NCBI GenBank assembly: GCA_013002475.1
Contig: JABDJM010000410.1
Coordinates: 1 to 10,828, forward strand
From: Saprospiraceae bacterium
Lineage (GTDB): Bacteria; Bacteroidota; Bacteroidia; Chitinophagales; Saprospiraceae
Direction of reading: 5' to 3'
DNA length: 10,828 bases
Shown: positions 1 through 6,729 of the stretch, piece after piece
Layout: every line of letters starts with the position of its first letter
How positions within the stretch are numbered: position 1 is the first letter of the stretch
The notes under the pieces: generated by a model
The model's input: the letters and a program-made list of their open reading frames with translations, nothing else
What the model was told of the DNA's origin: nothing
The model's database searches: none
Position numbers and translations under genes: made by a program

Positions 1-575
1 TCTACACCTCGCTCGTAGGTGAACACTATTAGCTTTCCACCCTTTTCCTCCACAAAGTTTACGTTTATCCCCTCTTCGCGAAATTCAGCAGAGTAACGAA
101 TGGCCTGGCCATTTTCAACAACCTGTATATCATCAATGTCCTCTACGAAACTGACAAAGTGAGGAGATCCGGTATTTAATACAAAATGGCCATCTCTTGA
201 AAGGATCTGGTCGACTTCTCCCATTTTCAATTCTACATCATTCCCTGAAATCTTTGCTTCATGTTCACCATCGGGAGCCAGAAACCTGGTTTGATCCCCA
301 ATTATGCCAAGGGATTTTGCAAAAGCGACTATGCATCTTCCTCCGTTTCCACACATGCTGCTTGGCAAACCATCAGCATTGAAATACTTCATTTCAAAGT
401 CAAATTCATCATGGGGTTCGAGAAGTATGAGTCCATCCGCCCCAATACCAAAGTTCCGGTCGCAAATCCCCCGGATCAGCGCCTGCTCACCTTCGGTGAT
501 ATGTTTTTTGGAAAATTGATCAATAAGGACAAAATCATTTCCTGTACCGTGGTATTTCGCAAAGGGTATCTTCAT
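1..575 (-). CDS. dapF: Diaminopimelate epimerase, C-terminus cut by window edge
   Basis: Cytoplasmic, cofactor-independent epimerase that converts LL- to meso-diaminopimelate for lysine and peptidoglycan synthesis. The 191 visible residues start with the family signature MKIPFAKYHGTGNDF and continue through CDRNFGIGADGLI (about 38-50) to the first catalytic cysteine in MCGNGGRC (Cys75). The NTGSPHFV segment follows, and the reading ends at FTYERGV. In this family that motif runs directly into the ETLACGTG box with the second catalytic cysteine, so roughly 60-70 residues lie outside the window. The ATG is fixed by the family N-terminus. It follows the TAA of the upstream small membrane protein gene with no base between, so the two are almost certainly co-transcribed and perhaps translationally coupled. 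No frameshift or missing residue is seen in the visible part. Confidence 0.96.
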   Translation of the reverse strand, partial: MKIPFAKYHGTGNDFVLIDQFSKKHITEGEQALIRGICDRNFGIGADGLILLEPHDEFDFEMKYFNADGLPSSMCGNGGRCIVAFAKSLGIIGDQTRFLAPDGEHEAKISGNDVELKMGEVDQILSRDGHFVLNTGSPHFVSFVEDIDDIQVVENGQAIRYSAEFREEGINVNFVEEKGGKLIVFTYERGV

Positions 576-800
576 TTATTCATTATTTGAATCTGAGTCA
601 AAAACCCTGTCTACAGGGTGTTCCTGTTTCTCAAAACCTGCCTCAGTTCCGGATTGCTTATGTTGACAGTACATCATAGCCACCATAAACACTATAAGTA
701 CGGCCCCTAAGACCGTAAATTTCTTGCCCCAGATATTGCCAATATACTCGCCATCAAAGGGTTCATCCCGGTCTGGTTTGCCGGCATGTTGTTTGCTCAT
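576..800 (-). CDS. Small single-pass membrane protein of unknown function upstream of dapF
   Basis: A 74-residue protein I do not recognise. It has a charged, polar N-terminus (about 1-26, with KPDRDEP and a GEYIGNIWGKK stretch), one hydrophobic helix (about 27-45, FTVLGAVLIVFMVAMMYC) and a polar, acidic C-terminal tail ending DSDSNNE. There is no cleavable signal peptide because the helix begins late, so a single-pass inner-membrane protein is likeliest. Two lysines just before the helix suggest by the positive-inside rule that the N-terminus is cytoplasmic and the acidic tail periplasmic (inference). Its TAA is directly followed by the dapF ATG (zero spacing), which argues that it is a real first gene of that operon. 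No Shine-Dalgarno sequence is visible before the ATG, as is common in Bacteroidota. Confidence 0.7.
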   Translation of the reverse strand: MSKQHAGKPDRDEPFDGEYIGNIWGKKFTVLGAVLIVFMVAMMYCQHKQSGTEAGFEKQEHPVDRVFDSDSNNE

Positions 801-829
801 ATAAAAACAGCTTTATGTCGTCGAAAGAA

Positions 830-839
830 TGTAATTACA
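830..839. repeat. 10-bp perfect palindrome in divergent intergenic region
   Basis: TGTAATTACA is its own reverse complement and sits between the two divergent start codons. Part of it (GTAATTA, 831-837) also has an inverted partner TAATTAC at 857-863. It could be a regulator half-site pair, but palindromes of this length arise by chance in AT-rich spacers. Confidence 0.25.
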
Positions 840-867
840 AATTTTTTTTGGCGTTATAATTACCTCG

Positions 868-875
868 CAAAACTA
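868..875 (-). promoter_or_regulatory. Possible -7 box for the small-membrane-protein/dapF operon
   Basis: Read on the minus strand this is TAGTTTTG, an exact match to the Bacteroidota -7 consensus TAnnTTTG, about 70 bp upstream of the first ATG of the operon. I find no TTG at the expected -33 distance, so this is only a half-match and could be chance in AT-rich DNA. Confidence 0.3.
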
Positions 876-901
876 ATAATTCCCTTATTTGTTAAAGAAA
901 A

Positions 902-909
902 TACCTTTG
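902..909 (+). promoter_or_regulatory. Possible -7 box for the HtrA-family protease gene
   Basis: The sequence TACCTTTG matches the Bacteroidota -7 consensus TAnnTTTG exactly and would give a 5' leader of roughly 80 nt before the ATG at 998. A TTG occurs upstream (889-891) but too close to serve as a standard -33 element, so support is limited to the one box. Confidence 0.33.
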
Positions 910-997
910 ATTGCGATTTTAACGGGAGCGCAGTATCTTAAATAGAATTTTCTCTCCTATAGCAAGAAGTGGGTTGAATCACCAAAATGGAAAAAAG

Positions 998-2431
998 ATG
1001 AAGAATTACGGAGTAATATTGGGATCATCGCTGGTCTCAGCAGTCTTGGCTGTTATCTTATATGCCCAATTCGTTCAACCTCAGCAGGTAATCGTCAGGG
1101 AAAGTGTCAAGCCCCTGTATGCGAGTCTGAAGAATTCTCCTCTTCTGGAAAAAAATACCCGGCCTTATACGGCCTCAACCCCAACCAGTTTTTCAAATGC
1201 TGCGGAATCCGTTACACCAGCAGTTGTTAATATACGTGCTTCGGCTTCCGGGGAATATGATATCTGGGGTGGCTACGGAGCATCCACGGGTAGTGGAGTC
1301 ATTATCAGCCCAGACGGATTGATTGTTACTAATAACCATGTGATTGAGGATAGCCAGGAGCTGATTGTTACGCTTAGCGATAAAAGAAAATATTCTGCTA
1401 AAGTGCTCGGAAAAGATGACAATACGGATCTCGCCCTTTTGAAGGTTGATGCCACTGAATTACCCTTTTTACGTTTTGGTAACTCAGATGCGGTCCGCGT
1501 AGGAGAATGGGTTATGGCCGTTGGAAATCCATTCAATCTTGAATCAACAGTAACTGCCGGAATCGTTAGTGCGAAAGGCCGAAGCATAGACATCCTTGAA
1601 GGAGAATACAAGATCGAATCCTTTATCCAAACTGATGCTGCTGTCAACCCGGGCAACTCCGGCGGTGCACTAGTAAATACAAAAGGTGAATTGATCGGAA
1701 TTAACACAGCTATAATTACAAGATCTGGCCGTTACGAAGGCTACTCTTTTGCCATTCCGATGAATCTTGCGGAAAAGATCATCCGGGACCTTTCAGATTT
1801 CGGTGTAGTGCAGAGAGGAATACTTGGAATCGGAATTGGTGACCTGACTGACGAAAAAGCAAAAGAAGTTGGTTTGAGTTCAGTGGAGGGAGTTTTGATC
1901 ACCAGGGTTACTCCAAAATCCGGGGCCTCTGATGCAGGGTTAAAAAGAGGAGATGTTATAATCGCAGTAAATAATAATAAGACTTCTACGGTCCCTGAGC
2001 TACAGGAACAAATTGCCTTATTCAGACCGGGCAATCTGGTAGATGTACGATACTACCGAAACGGGAAATTTCTCGAAGCACAGGTTGTTCTGAAAAACAA
2101 ATCTAATACGACCGACCTTGTGGGAGCAGGAGTGGATAAGTCACTTCTTCAGGAGGTTGGATTCGAACTTCGTGACCTCAATAGTTTTGAAAAGCAACGC
2201 CTCCAGATCAATGGAGTCAAGGTGATCAGTGTATATCGGGGTTCCACAATAGAAAAGACCAATATGGATCCTGATTTTGTGATCACAAAGATCAACGATG
2301 TGGTTGTGGATTCTGTTCAGGATGTGGTTAGGGTCCTTAAATCATCTGGAGACGGAAAGGTCCTTTTAGAGGGTATTTACGAGGAGTACCAGGGAGAATA
2401 CTATTATGATTTCATTCTTGAGGAGAAATAA
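998..2431 (+). CDS. DegP/HtrA-family periplasmic serine protease (Do)
   Basis: Trypsin-like protease/chaperone of envelope protein quality control, 477 residues from this ATG. An N-terminal hydrophobic segment (about residues 4-23) is a signal peptide or membrane anchor. The protease domain follows, with the catalytic triad at His114 (VTNNHVIE), Asp144 (NTDLALLKV) and Ser221 (AAVNPGNSGGALVN). Then come a first PDZ domain (about 275-366, starting GILGIGIGDL, with a GASDAGLKRGDVIIAVNN core) and a shorter, divergent second PDZ-like domain (about 385-475, FELRDLN to FVITKINDVVV), matching the usual HtrA layout. An in-frame TTG at 974 would add eight residues (MNHQNGKK). I prefer ATG at 998 because it starts directly on the charged MKN n-region of the signal. 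The gene stands alone and ends in a strong terminator. A stress-inducible role is family knowledge and is not shown here. Confidence 0.94.
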   Translation: MKNYGVILGSSLVSAVLAVILYAQFVQPQQVIVRESVKPLYASLKNSPLLEKNTRPYTASTPTSFSNAAESVTPAVVNIRASASGEYDIWGGYGASTGSGVIISPDGLIVTNNHVIEDSQELIVTLSDKRKYSAKVLGKDDNTDLALLKVDATELPFLRFGNSDAVRVGEWVMAVGNPFNLESTVTAGIVSAKGRSIDILEGEYKIESFIQTDAAVNPGNSGGALVNTKGELIGINTAIITRSGRYEGYSFAIPMNLAEKIIRDLSDFGVVQRGILGIGIGDLTDEKAKEVGLSSVEGVLITRVTPKSGASDAGLKRGDVIIAVNNNKTSTVPELQEQIALFRPGNLVDVRYYRNGKFLEAQVVLKNKSNTTDLVGAGVDKSLLQEVGFELRDLNSFEKQRLQINGVKVISVYRGSTIEKTNMDPDFVITKINDVVVDSVQDVVRVLKSSGDGKVLLEGIYEEYQGEYYYDFILEEK

Positions 2432-2451
2432 AGAATAATCACTTTTAGTGG

Positions 2452-2488
2452 AAAGACCCATGCAGGCATGCCCTGCATGGGTCTTTTT
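2452..2488 (+). terminator. Strong intrinsic terminator after the HtrA gene
   Basis: A perfect 15-bp stem (2452-2466 with 2472-2486) has a 5-nt loop CATGC and a run of five T at 2484-2488. It begins 20 bp after the protease stop codon. Because the left arm starts with AAA and the right arm ends in TTT, it could also act on the opposite strand, but no minus-strand gene approaches it here. Confidence 0.9.
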
Positions 2489-2518
2489 CGTAATTTTCGG
2501 CCCGCTGATCTAAGCACC

Positions 2519-4153
2519 ATGAAGTTGAAAGAACTCGAACAAAATAAAAATGAAGACGCGATGCGTCTGGCCATTTCCAAGCTCAACCATAAACTTGAGA
2601 AGATATCCCTGGGTGGAGGTCCCAAGCGAATTGAAAAGCATCATAGCAAGGGCAAGCTCACTGCTAGAGAAAGGGTCGCCAAACTCGTTGATGAGGATTC
2701 CGGTTTTTTCGAAATAGGCAGCCTGGCTGGCTATGAGATGTATGAGGAATATGGAGGTTGTCCGGCAGGAGGTGTAGTTGTTGGTATCGGGAAAGTAAGT
2801 GGCAGAACCTGCATTATTGTAGCGAACGATGCCACCGTCAAAGCCGGGGCCTGGTTTCCCATCACAGGAAAGAAAAATTTGAGAGCCCAGGAAATAGCGA
2901 TGGAAAATCGGCTTCCTATTATCTACCTGGTGGATTCCGCTGGCGTTTTTCTTCCTATGCAGGATGAGATCTTTCCGGACAAAGAGCATTTTGGCAGGAT
3001 CTTTCGAAATAATGCCCGCCTTTCCAGCATGGGCATCCCACAGATAGCTGCCATCATGGGAAGCTGCGTTGCTGGTGGCGCCTACCTGCCCATTATGTCA
3101 GATGAGGCTCTCATTGTTGAAGGAACGGGAAGTATTTTCCTGGCTGGTCCCTACCTAGTGAAGGCCGCTATTGGTGAGCAAGTCGATAAAGAAACTTTAG
3201 GTGGTGCCACTACACAAAGTGAAATTTCCGGGGTTACAGATTACAAAATGCCAGACGACCAAACCTGCCTGGAAACTGTCAGGGACCTGGTTGGCAAAAT
3301 GGGTCATTTTGAGACTGCTGGTTTTGACAGGATCGATCCGGTACAACCAGAATATCCTGCAAAGAAGATCTACGAATTATTTCCTGAGCTAAGAACGAAG
3401 CCCTACAATACCAGGGAGGTTTTGAAATGCCTGGTGGATGAAGGATCTGTTACTGAATACAAGGAAGGCTATGGAAAAACCATCCTATGCGCCTATGCCC
3501 GAATTGATGGTTGGTCAGTTGGGATCGTGGCAAACAACCGGGAGGTTGTGAAGACCAAGACCGGGGAGATGCAGTTTGGCGGAGTTATTTATTCTGACTC
3601 TGCAGATAAGGCGACACGTTTCATCATGAATTGTAATCAAAAAAAGATACCTCTTGTTTTTCTACATGACGTAACCGGATTCATGGTTGGCACCCGAAGT
3701 GAACATGGGGGGATAATTAAGGATGGTGCCAAAATGGTTAATGCAGTTTCCAATAGTACGGTGCCAAAGTTTTCGGTGGTGATGGGCAACTCTTACGGTG
3801 CAGGTAACTATGCCATGTGTGGTAAGGCTTATGACCCCCGTTTGATCGTTGCCTGGCCGACAGCACGAATTGCCGTGATGGGAGGGGCTCAGGCAGCCAA
3901 GGTCCTCACCCAGATCCAGGTAGCCTCTCTTAAAAGAAAAGGAGAAGAACCCGACGACAAAAAAGAAAAAGAACTATTTGAAAAAATCAAAAATAGATAC
4001 GATAGGCAAACCAGCCCTTACTATGCGGCGGCCCGCCTTTGGGTAGATGAGATTATCGATCCGGCTGACACCAGAGAAGTCATTAGCCTGGGAATTAAGG
4101 CAGCCAATAATGCACCCGTTGAAAAATTCAATCCAGGGGTGATCCAAACCTAA
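2519..4153 (+). CDS. Acyl-CoA carboxylase, carboxyltransferase (beta) subunit
   Basis: Cytoplasmic subunit that transfers CO2 from biotin to an acyl-CoA. It is 544 residues from the ATG at 2519, the usual size for propionyl-/methylcrotonyl-CoA carboxylase beta chains. Both crotonase-fold halves are present. The N-half has KGKLTARERV and the acyl-CoA/oxyanion loop SCVAGGAYLP (about 182-191). The C-half has FMVGTRSEHGGIIKDGAKMV and the biotin-side loop GNSYGAGNYAMCG (423-435). The GSIFLAGPYLVKAAIGE and LGGATTQSEISGV segments resemble methylcrotonyl-type more than classical propionyl-type enzymes, but substrate cannot be settled by eye. No biotin carboxylase or biotin carrier gene lies in the window, so partner subunits must be elsewhere. 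An in-frame ATG at 2468 would add 17 residues but lies in the loop of the upstream terminator hairpin, so I reject it. The spacer has no Shine-Dalgarno sequence. Confidence 0.93.
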   Translation: MKLKELEQNKNEDAMRLAISKLNHKLEKISLGGGPKRIEKHHSKGKLTARERVAKLVDEDSGFFEIGSLAGYEMYEEYGGCPAGGVVVGIGKVSGRTCIIVANDATVKAGAWFPITGKKNLRAQEIAMENRLPIIYLVDSAGVFLPMQDEIFPDKEHFGRIFRNNARLSSMGIPQIAAIMGSCVAGGAYLPIMSDEALIVEGTGSIFLAGPYLVKAAIGEQVDKETLGGATTQSEISGVTDYKMPDDQTCLETVRDLVGKMGHFETAGFDRIDPVQPEYPAKKIYELFPELRTKPYNTREVLKCLVDEGSVTEYKEGYGKTILCAYARIDGWSVGIVANNREVVKTKTGEMQFGGVIYSDSADKATRFIMNCNQKKIPLVFLHDVTGFMVGTRSEHGGIIKDGAKMVNAVSNSTVPKFSVVMGNSYGAGNYAMCGKAYDPRLIVAWPTARIAVMGGAQAAKVLTQIQVASLKRKGEEPDDKKEKELFEKIKNRYDRQTSPYYAAARLWVDEIIDPADTREVISLGIKAANNAPVEKFNPGVIQT

Positions 4154-4164
4154 GCCGGAAAATC

Positions 4165-4449
4165 ATGTTCGAAAAGTTAAAAGCAAAGTGGGGAGTTGGT
4201 CCGCTTCAATTGACATTGATCCTGATTACTTTTGCTATCGGGGGAAGTCTTTCCGGATACCTGGCCAAAATCGTCATAGGGCTATTGGATTGGGAAAAGT
4301 CTTTTTTATGGTGGGTAGTCTATATACTGGTAGTAACTTGCCTTTGGCCGCTCTGTGTTATTAGTGTAAGTGTCATTTTTGGTCAATATCCCTTCTTCAA
4401 AAAATACCTTCAAAAAATGGGAAGGCGCTTTCGAATCATTAAGAATTAA
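4165..4449 (+). CDS. Small two-helix membrane protein, DUF6787-like
   Basis: A 94-residue inner-membrane protein. A short basic N-terminus with KAKWGVGPLQL is followed by a first membrane segment (about 15-40, through ITFAIGGSLSGYLAKIVIGLL), then WEKS, a second hydrophobic segment (about 48-72, WWVVYILVVTCLWPLCVISVSVIFG), and a basic tail (FFKKYLQKMGRRF). From memory, the pattern KLKxxWG, a two-helix core and a FGQxxFFxxxxxKMxxR ending fits the flavobacterial DUF6787 group, sometimes misnamed as a diacylglyceryl transferase; I could not verify this. The function of that family is unknown. It lies 11 bp after the carboxyltransferase stop and 3 bp before the methyltransferase start, so it belongs to the same transcription unit. 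Confidence 0.82.
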   Translation: MFEKLKAKWGVGPLQLTLILITFAIGGSLSGYLAKIVIGLLDWEKSFLWWVVYILVVTCLWPLCVISVSVIFGQYPFFKKYLQKMGRRFRIIKN

Positions 4450-4452
4450 GCA

Positions 4453-5610
4453 TTGAATTACATCGCAAAAACATTTCAGGGCCTTGAAGAGATTTTGGCC
4501 AAGGAGCTTACGGATCTTGGTGCACAGAATGTACAGGCTGGCAACAGGGTTGTTTTCTTCGAAGGAGATCAAAAAGTTCTCTACAGGAGTAATCTGGAGT
4601 GTTACACGGCTCTAAGAATCCTACAGCCAATTCGGGAATTTTCAGCAACCACTGAAGAGCAGCTGTATGAGGGGATCGGAGAGGTCCGATGGTCCGACCA
4701 TTTCCGTGAAGACCAAACCTTTGCCATTGACAGTGTATGCTACTCTGATTATTTCCAACATTCCAGATATGTTACTCAGAAGTCCAAAGATGCCATCGTG
4801 GACCAGTTCCGCGAGGATTTTGGTATACGTCCGGATGTGGATGTAAAAAATCCCTGGGTTAGAGTCCATGTTCATATTCAGGGTACGCAGGTCTCTGTGA
4901 GTCTGGAAACTTCGGGTGAGTCCTTACACAGACGGGGTTACCGACTAAAAGGAAGAATGGCTCCGATCAATGAAGTTCTTGCCGCAGGCATGGTACTGCT
5001 TTCAAATTGGGATGGAAACACTCCCCTGGTGGATCTTACTTGCGGATCGGGAACCATTTGCATTGAGGCTGCCAAAATAGCACAGGGAATTCCTTCACTT
5101 TCGAAGACAAGGACTTTCGGGTTTCAGCGTTTCACTGATTTTGATGCAGATCTGTGGGATGAAATTAGAACTGCTGCCCACAAGCCAAAATCAGATTGCC
5201 CATCCATCATCGGTTGTGATATTGATCCGCAAACTATTGATGCAGCGAAAAGGAATGCCAGAAACGCACAACTTCCGAACAATGTCAAATTTGTAAAAAG
5301 GCGCTTTCAGGACTTCGTGCCTACCGAAGGGCCGGGCGTGATCATTTGCAATCCTCCCTATGATGAGCGTCTGCAGCATCAGGATATCTTCGAGCTATAC
5401 AAGGAACTAGGTGACTGCTTCAAAAAGAATTTCCAGGGCTGGACTGCCTGGGTTATTTCAAGCAATATCAAGGCACTAAAACGAGTAGGCCTAAAAGCTT
5501 CCAGGCGAATCCCACTCTTTAATGGTCCCCTGGAGTGTAGATTGTATAAATTTGAAATGTATGCTGGCAGCCGGAGGACAAAACATCAAGAGGATAAAAC
5601 CATATCTTGA
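4453..5610 (+). CDS. THUMP-domain class I SAM-dependent RNA methyltransferase (RlmL/YpsC type)
   Basis: Probable guanine-N2 methyltransferase of 23S rRNA, corresponding to the N-terminal half of E. coli RlmL or to B. subtilis YpsC, 385 residues. The N-terminal part (MNYIAKTFQGLEEILAKEL) and THUMP domain (about 45-153) precede a linker with HRRGYRLKGRMAPINE (about 159-174). The Rossmann methyltransferase domain (about 175-370) has SAM motif I LVDLTCGSGT (192-201), the acidic strand IIGCDIDP (252-259) and the catalytic NPPY motif (300-303) in VIICNPPYDERL. The start is TTG. No ATG occurs in frame until residue 170, well inside the protein, and the TTG leads straight into the conserved beginning, so it is well supported. 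It lacks the C-terminal RlmK domain found in the E. coli fusion, as is normal outside Gammaproteobacteria. The exact target base is inferred from the family. Confidence 0.9.
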   Translation: MNYIAKTFQGLEEILAKELTDLGAQNVQAGNRVVFFEGDQKVLYRSNLECYTALRILQPIREFSATTEEQLYEGIGEVRWSDHFREDQTFAIDSVCYSDYFQHSRYVTQKSKDAIVDQFREDFGIRPDVDVKNPWVRVHVHIQGTQVSVSLETSGESLHRRGYRLKGRMAPINEVLAAGMVLLSNWDGNTPLVDLTCGSGTICIEAAKIAQGIPSLSKTRTFGFQRFTDFDADLWDEIRTAAHKPKSDCPSIIGCDIDPQTIDAAKRNARNAQLPNNVKFVKRRFQDFVPTEGPGVIICNPPYDERLQHQDIFELYKELGDCFKKNFQGWTAWVISSNIKALKRVGLKASRRIPLFNGPLECRLYKFEMYAGSRRTKHQEDKTIS

Positions 5611-5616
5611 GAGCTC

Positions 5617-5922
5617 ATGAAAAATTGTTTTGCCCTACTTATACTTTTGTTCCTGGCACTTCCTTTAGCAGGTCAGCAAAAATCTTTGGTAAAGCAAAGC
5701 GGACTAACTGCAGTGGCTCCTCCTCTGAGAAGCTTTTTCCAGACTACCGGATTGAACAATTCGATTTTCAATGACTCCTTTCAAAGATTTCAGCGACCTG
5801 AAATTGGGATCTTCTGCAAGTTTGATAAGACCCTTGATTCCCAGTTACCACTAAACCTTCGATTCCGCCTAGGGGAATATCATTACACCCGTCGTTTGGA
5901 GTACGGGGGTCAGCTTAAATGA
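5617..5922 (+). CDS. Small exported protein of unknown function
   Basis: A 101-residue protein with a clear cleavable signal peptide (MKNCFALLILLFLALPLAG, cut near residues 19-20 before QQK), hence periplasmic or secreted. Cys4 lies in the n-region and there is no lipobox. The mature part (about 82 residues) is basic, contains one cysteine (Cys67) and ends with LPLNLRFRLGEYHYTRRLEYG. I have a general memory of small flavobacterial exported proteins ending in a similar FRLG...Y..LE motif, but cannot name a family. Its ATG is 6 bp after the methyltransferase stop, so it is probably the last gene of the carboxyltransferase cluster. Its 3' end overlaps the 3' end of bshB1 on the other strand by 13 bp, and no terminator separates them. 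Confidence 0.72.
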   Translation: MKNCFALLILLFLALPLAGQQKSLVKQSGLTAVAPPLRSFFQTTGLNNSIFNDSFQRFQRPEIGIFCKFDKTLDSQLPLNLRFRLGEYHYTRRLEYGGQLK

Positions 5923-6629
5923 AACAAGTCTTTGACCCCTAGATTTCTGATGACATTGAATCCTTCCGCGTAATCAAACCCAGCCTGTCTTCCATACACC
6001 GCACACCGCTGTTTTTGATAATCAAGAAATCCTTTCGATGAAATTGGGGTTTGGGGACCGGTCATCCCTTCGGAAAAAAATTGCGATTCGAAAGTTTGGA
6101 TCAGTTCGATCTTTTTATCCATATACTCGCTGATTTCAACCACAAAGTCAGCATCCAAATGATAGTCCTGGATATAATGGTACATAGCCTTAGGCCGCCA
6201 GTGTTCCTGAGCCTTTCCGTTCTCATCTGAGGTTTCAATTTTTCTTAGCCCAGAGAGGTAACAAGCCTCCTTGGTTAAATTGGCCGCCCTGGCATGGTCA
6301 GGGTGGCGATCCTGGACAGCGTTCATGAGTATGATCTCCGGCCTAAATTTTCTAACCACCCTTATGATGGTTCTGAGATTTTCATCATTATGGGTGAAGA
6401 AGCCATCTGCAAATCCTGCGTTGACCCGGGCTACAGCTCCCATTAGTTGCCGCGCCTTTTCAGCTTCGGCTATCCTGATCTCCGGAGTGCCACGGGATCC
6501 TAGTTCCCGTCGGGTAAGATCAAGCAGGGCAACTTGTTTTCCCATATCGATATGTCTGAGCAGGGTTCCCGAACAGGATAACTCAATATCATCGGGATGT
6601 ACGCCTATAGCTAGAATGTCCACTTTCAT
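5910..6629 (-). CDS. bshB1: Bacillithiol biosynthesis deacetylase BshB1
   Basis: Zinc-dependent LmbE/PIG-L-family amidase that removes the acetyl group from N-acetylglucosaminyl-malate, the second step of bacillithiol synthesis. At 239 residues it is the usual length. The zinc-binding motif HPDDIE (His11, Asp14) is at the N-terminus, LTRRELGSRGTPEIR (38-52) is the block specific to this branch of the family, and the second metal site is in DRHPDHARA (Asp107 to His112). The motif FESQFF and the C-terminal YAEGF segment also fit. Starts at ATG with MKVDILAIGVHPDD. No other bsh gene is in the window, so the pathway genes are scattered, as is common in Bacteroidota. It is convergent with the small exported protein gene, with which it shares 13 bp, and divergent from the T9SS-cargo gene. 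All expected catalytic residues are present. Confidence 0.93.
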   Translation of the reverse strand: MKVDILAIGVHPDDIELSCSGTLLRHIDMGKQVALLDLTRRELGSRGTPEIRIAEAEKARQLMGAVARVNAGFADGFFTHNDENLRTIIRVVRKFRPEIILMNAVQDRHPDHARAANLTKEACYLSGLRKIETSDENGKAQEHWRPKAMYHYIQDYHLDADFVVEISEYMDKKIELIQTFESQFFSEGMTGPQTPISSKGFLDYQKQRCAVYGRQAGFDYAEGFNVIRNLGVKDLFHLS

Positions 6630-6729
6630 AACCCGAAATTATGATAAAAATCAATGCAAAAACTATGTTTTGATTCTTTTGAAGTCAGTCTATGTACCTA
6701 GCTTAGTGGAAACCTTTTAAACCAGTAAT

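Noticed and set aside
197..590. Plus-strand open frames opposite dapF
   Set aside because: They are antisense to conserved dapF codons and show no recognisable protein features.
974..997. TTG start adding eight residues to the HtrA-family protease
   Set aside because: The ATG at 998 begins directly with a normal basic signal-peptide start; the extra polar residues add nothing. It cannot be fully excluded.
1273..2034. Minus-strand open frames opposite the protease gene
   Set aside because: They overlap conserved catalytic and PDZ coding sequence and their translations look like antisense noise, rich in Ser and Pro.
2468..2518. Upstream in-frame ATG for the carboxyltransferase gene
   Set aside because: It lies in the loop of the terminator hairpin, adds 17 residues unlike the family N-terminus, and the ATG at 2519 gives the usual length.
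2510..2989. 159-codon minus-strand frame opposite the carboxyltransferase
   Set aside because: Antisense to a conserved enzyme, no family resemblance, and no supporting context.
6271..6720. 149-codon plus-strand frame opposite bshB1
   Set aside because: Antisense to the zinc-site coding region; its composition is Ser/Arg-rich as expected for an opposite-strand shadow.
6630..6729. Promoter boxes between bshB1 and the T9SS-cargo gene
   Set aside because: TATGTTTTG on the plus strand and TAGTTTTTG on the minus strand are each one base out of register with TAnnTTTG, and no -33 TTG is present.
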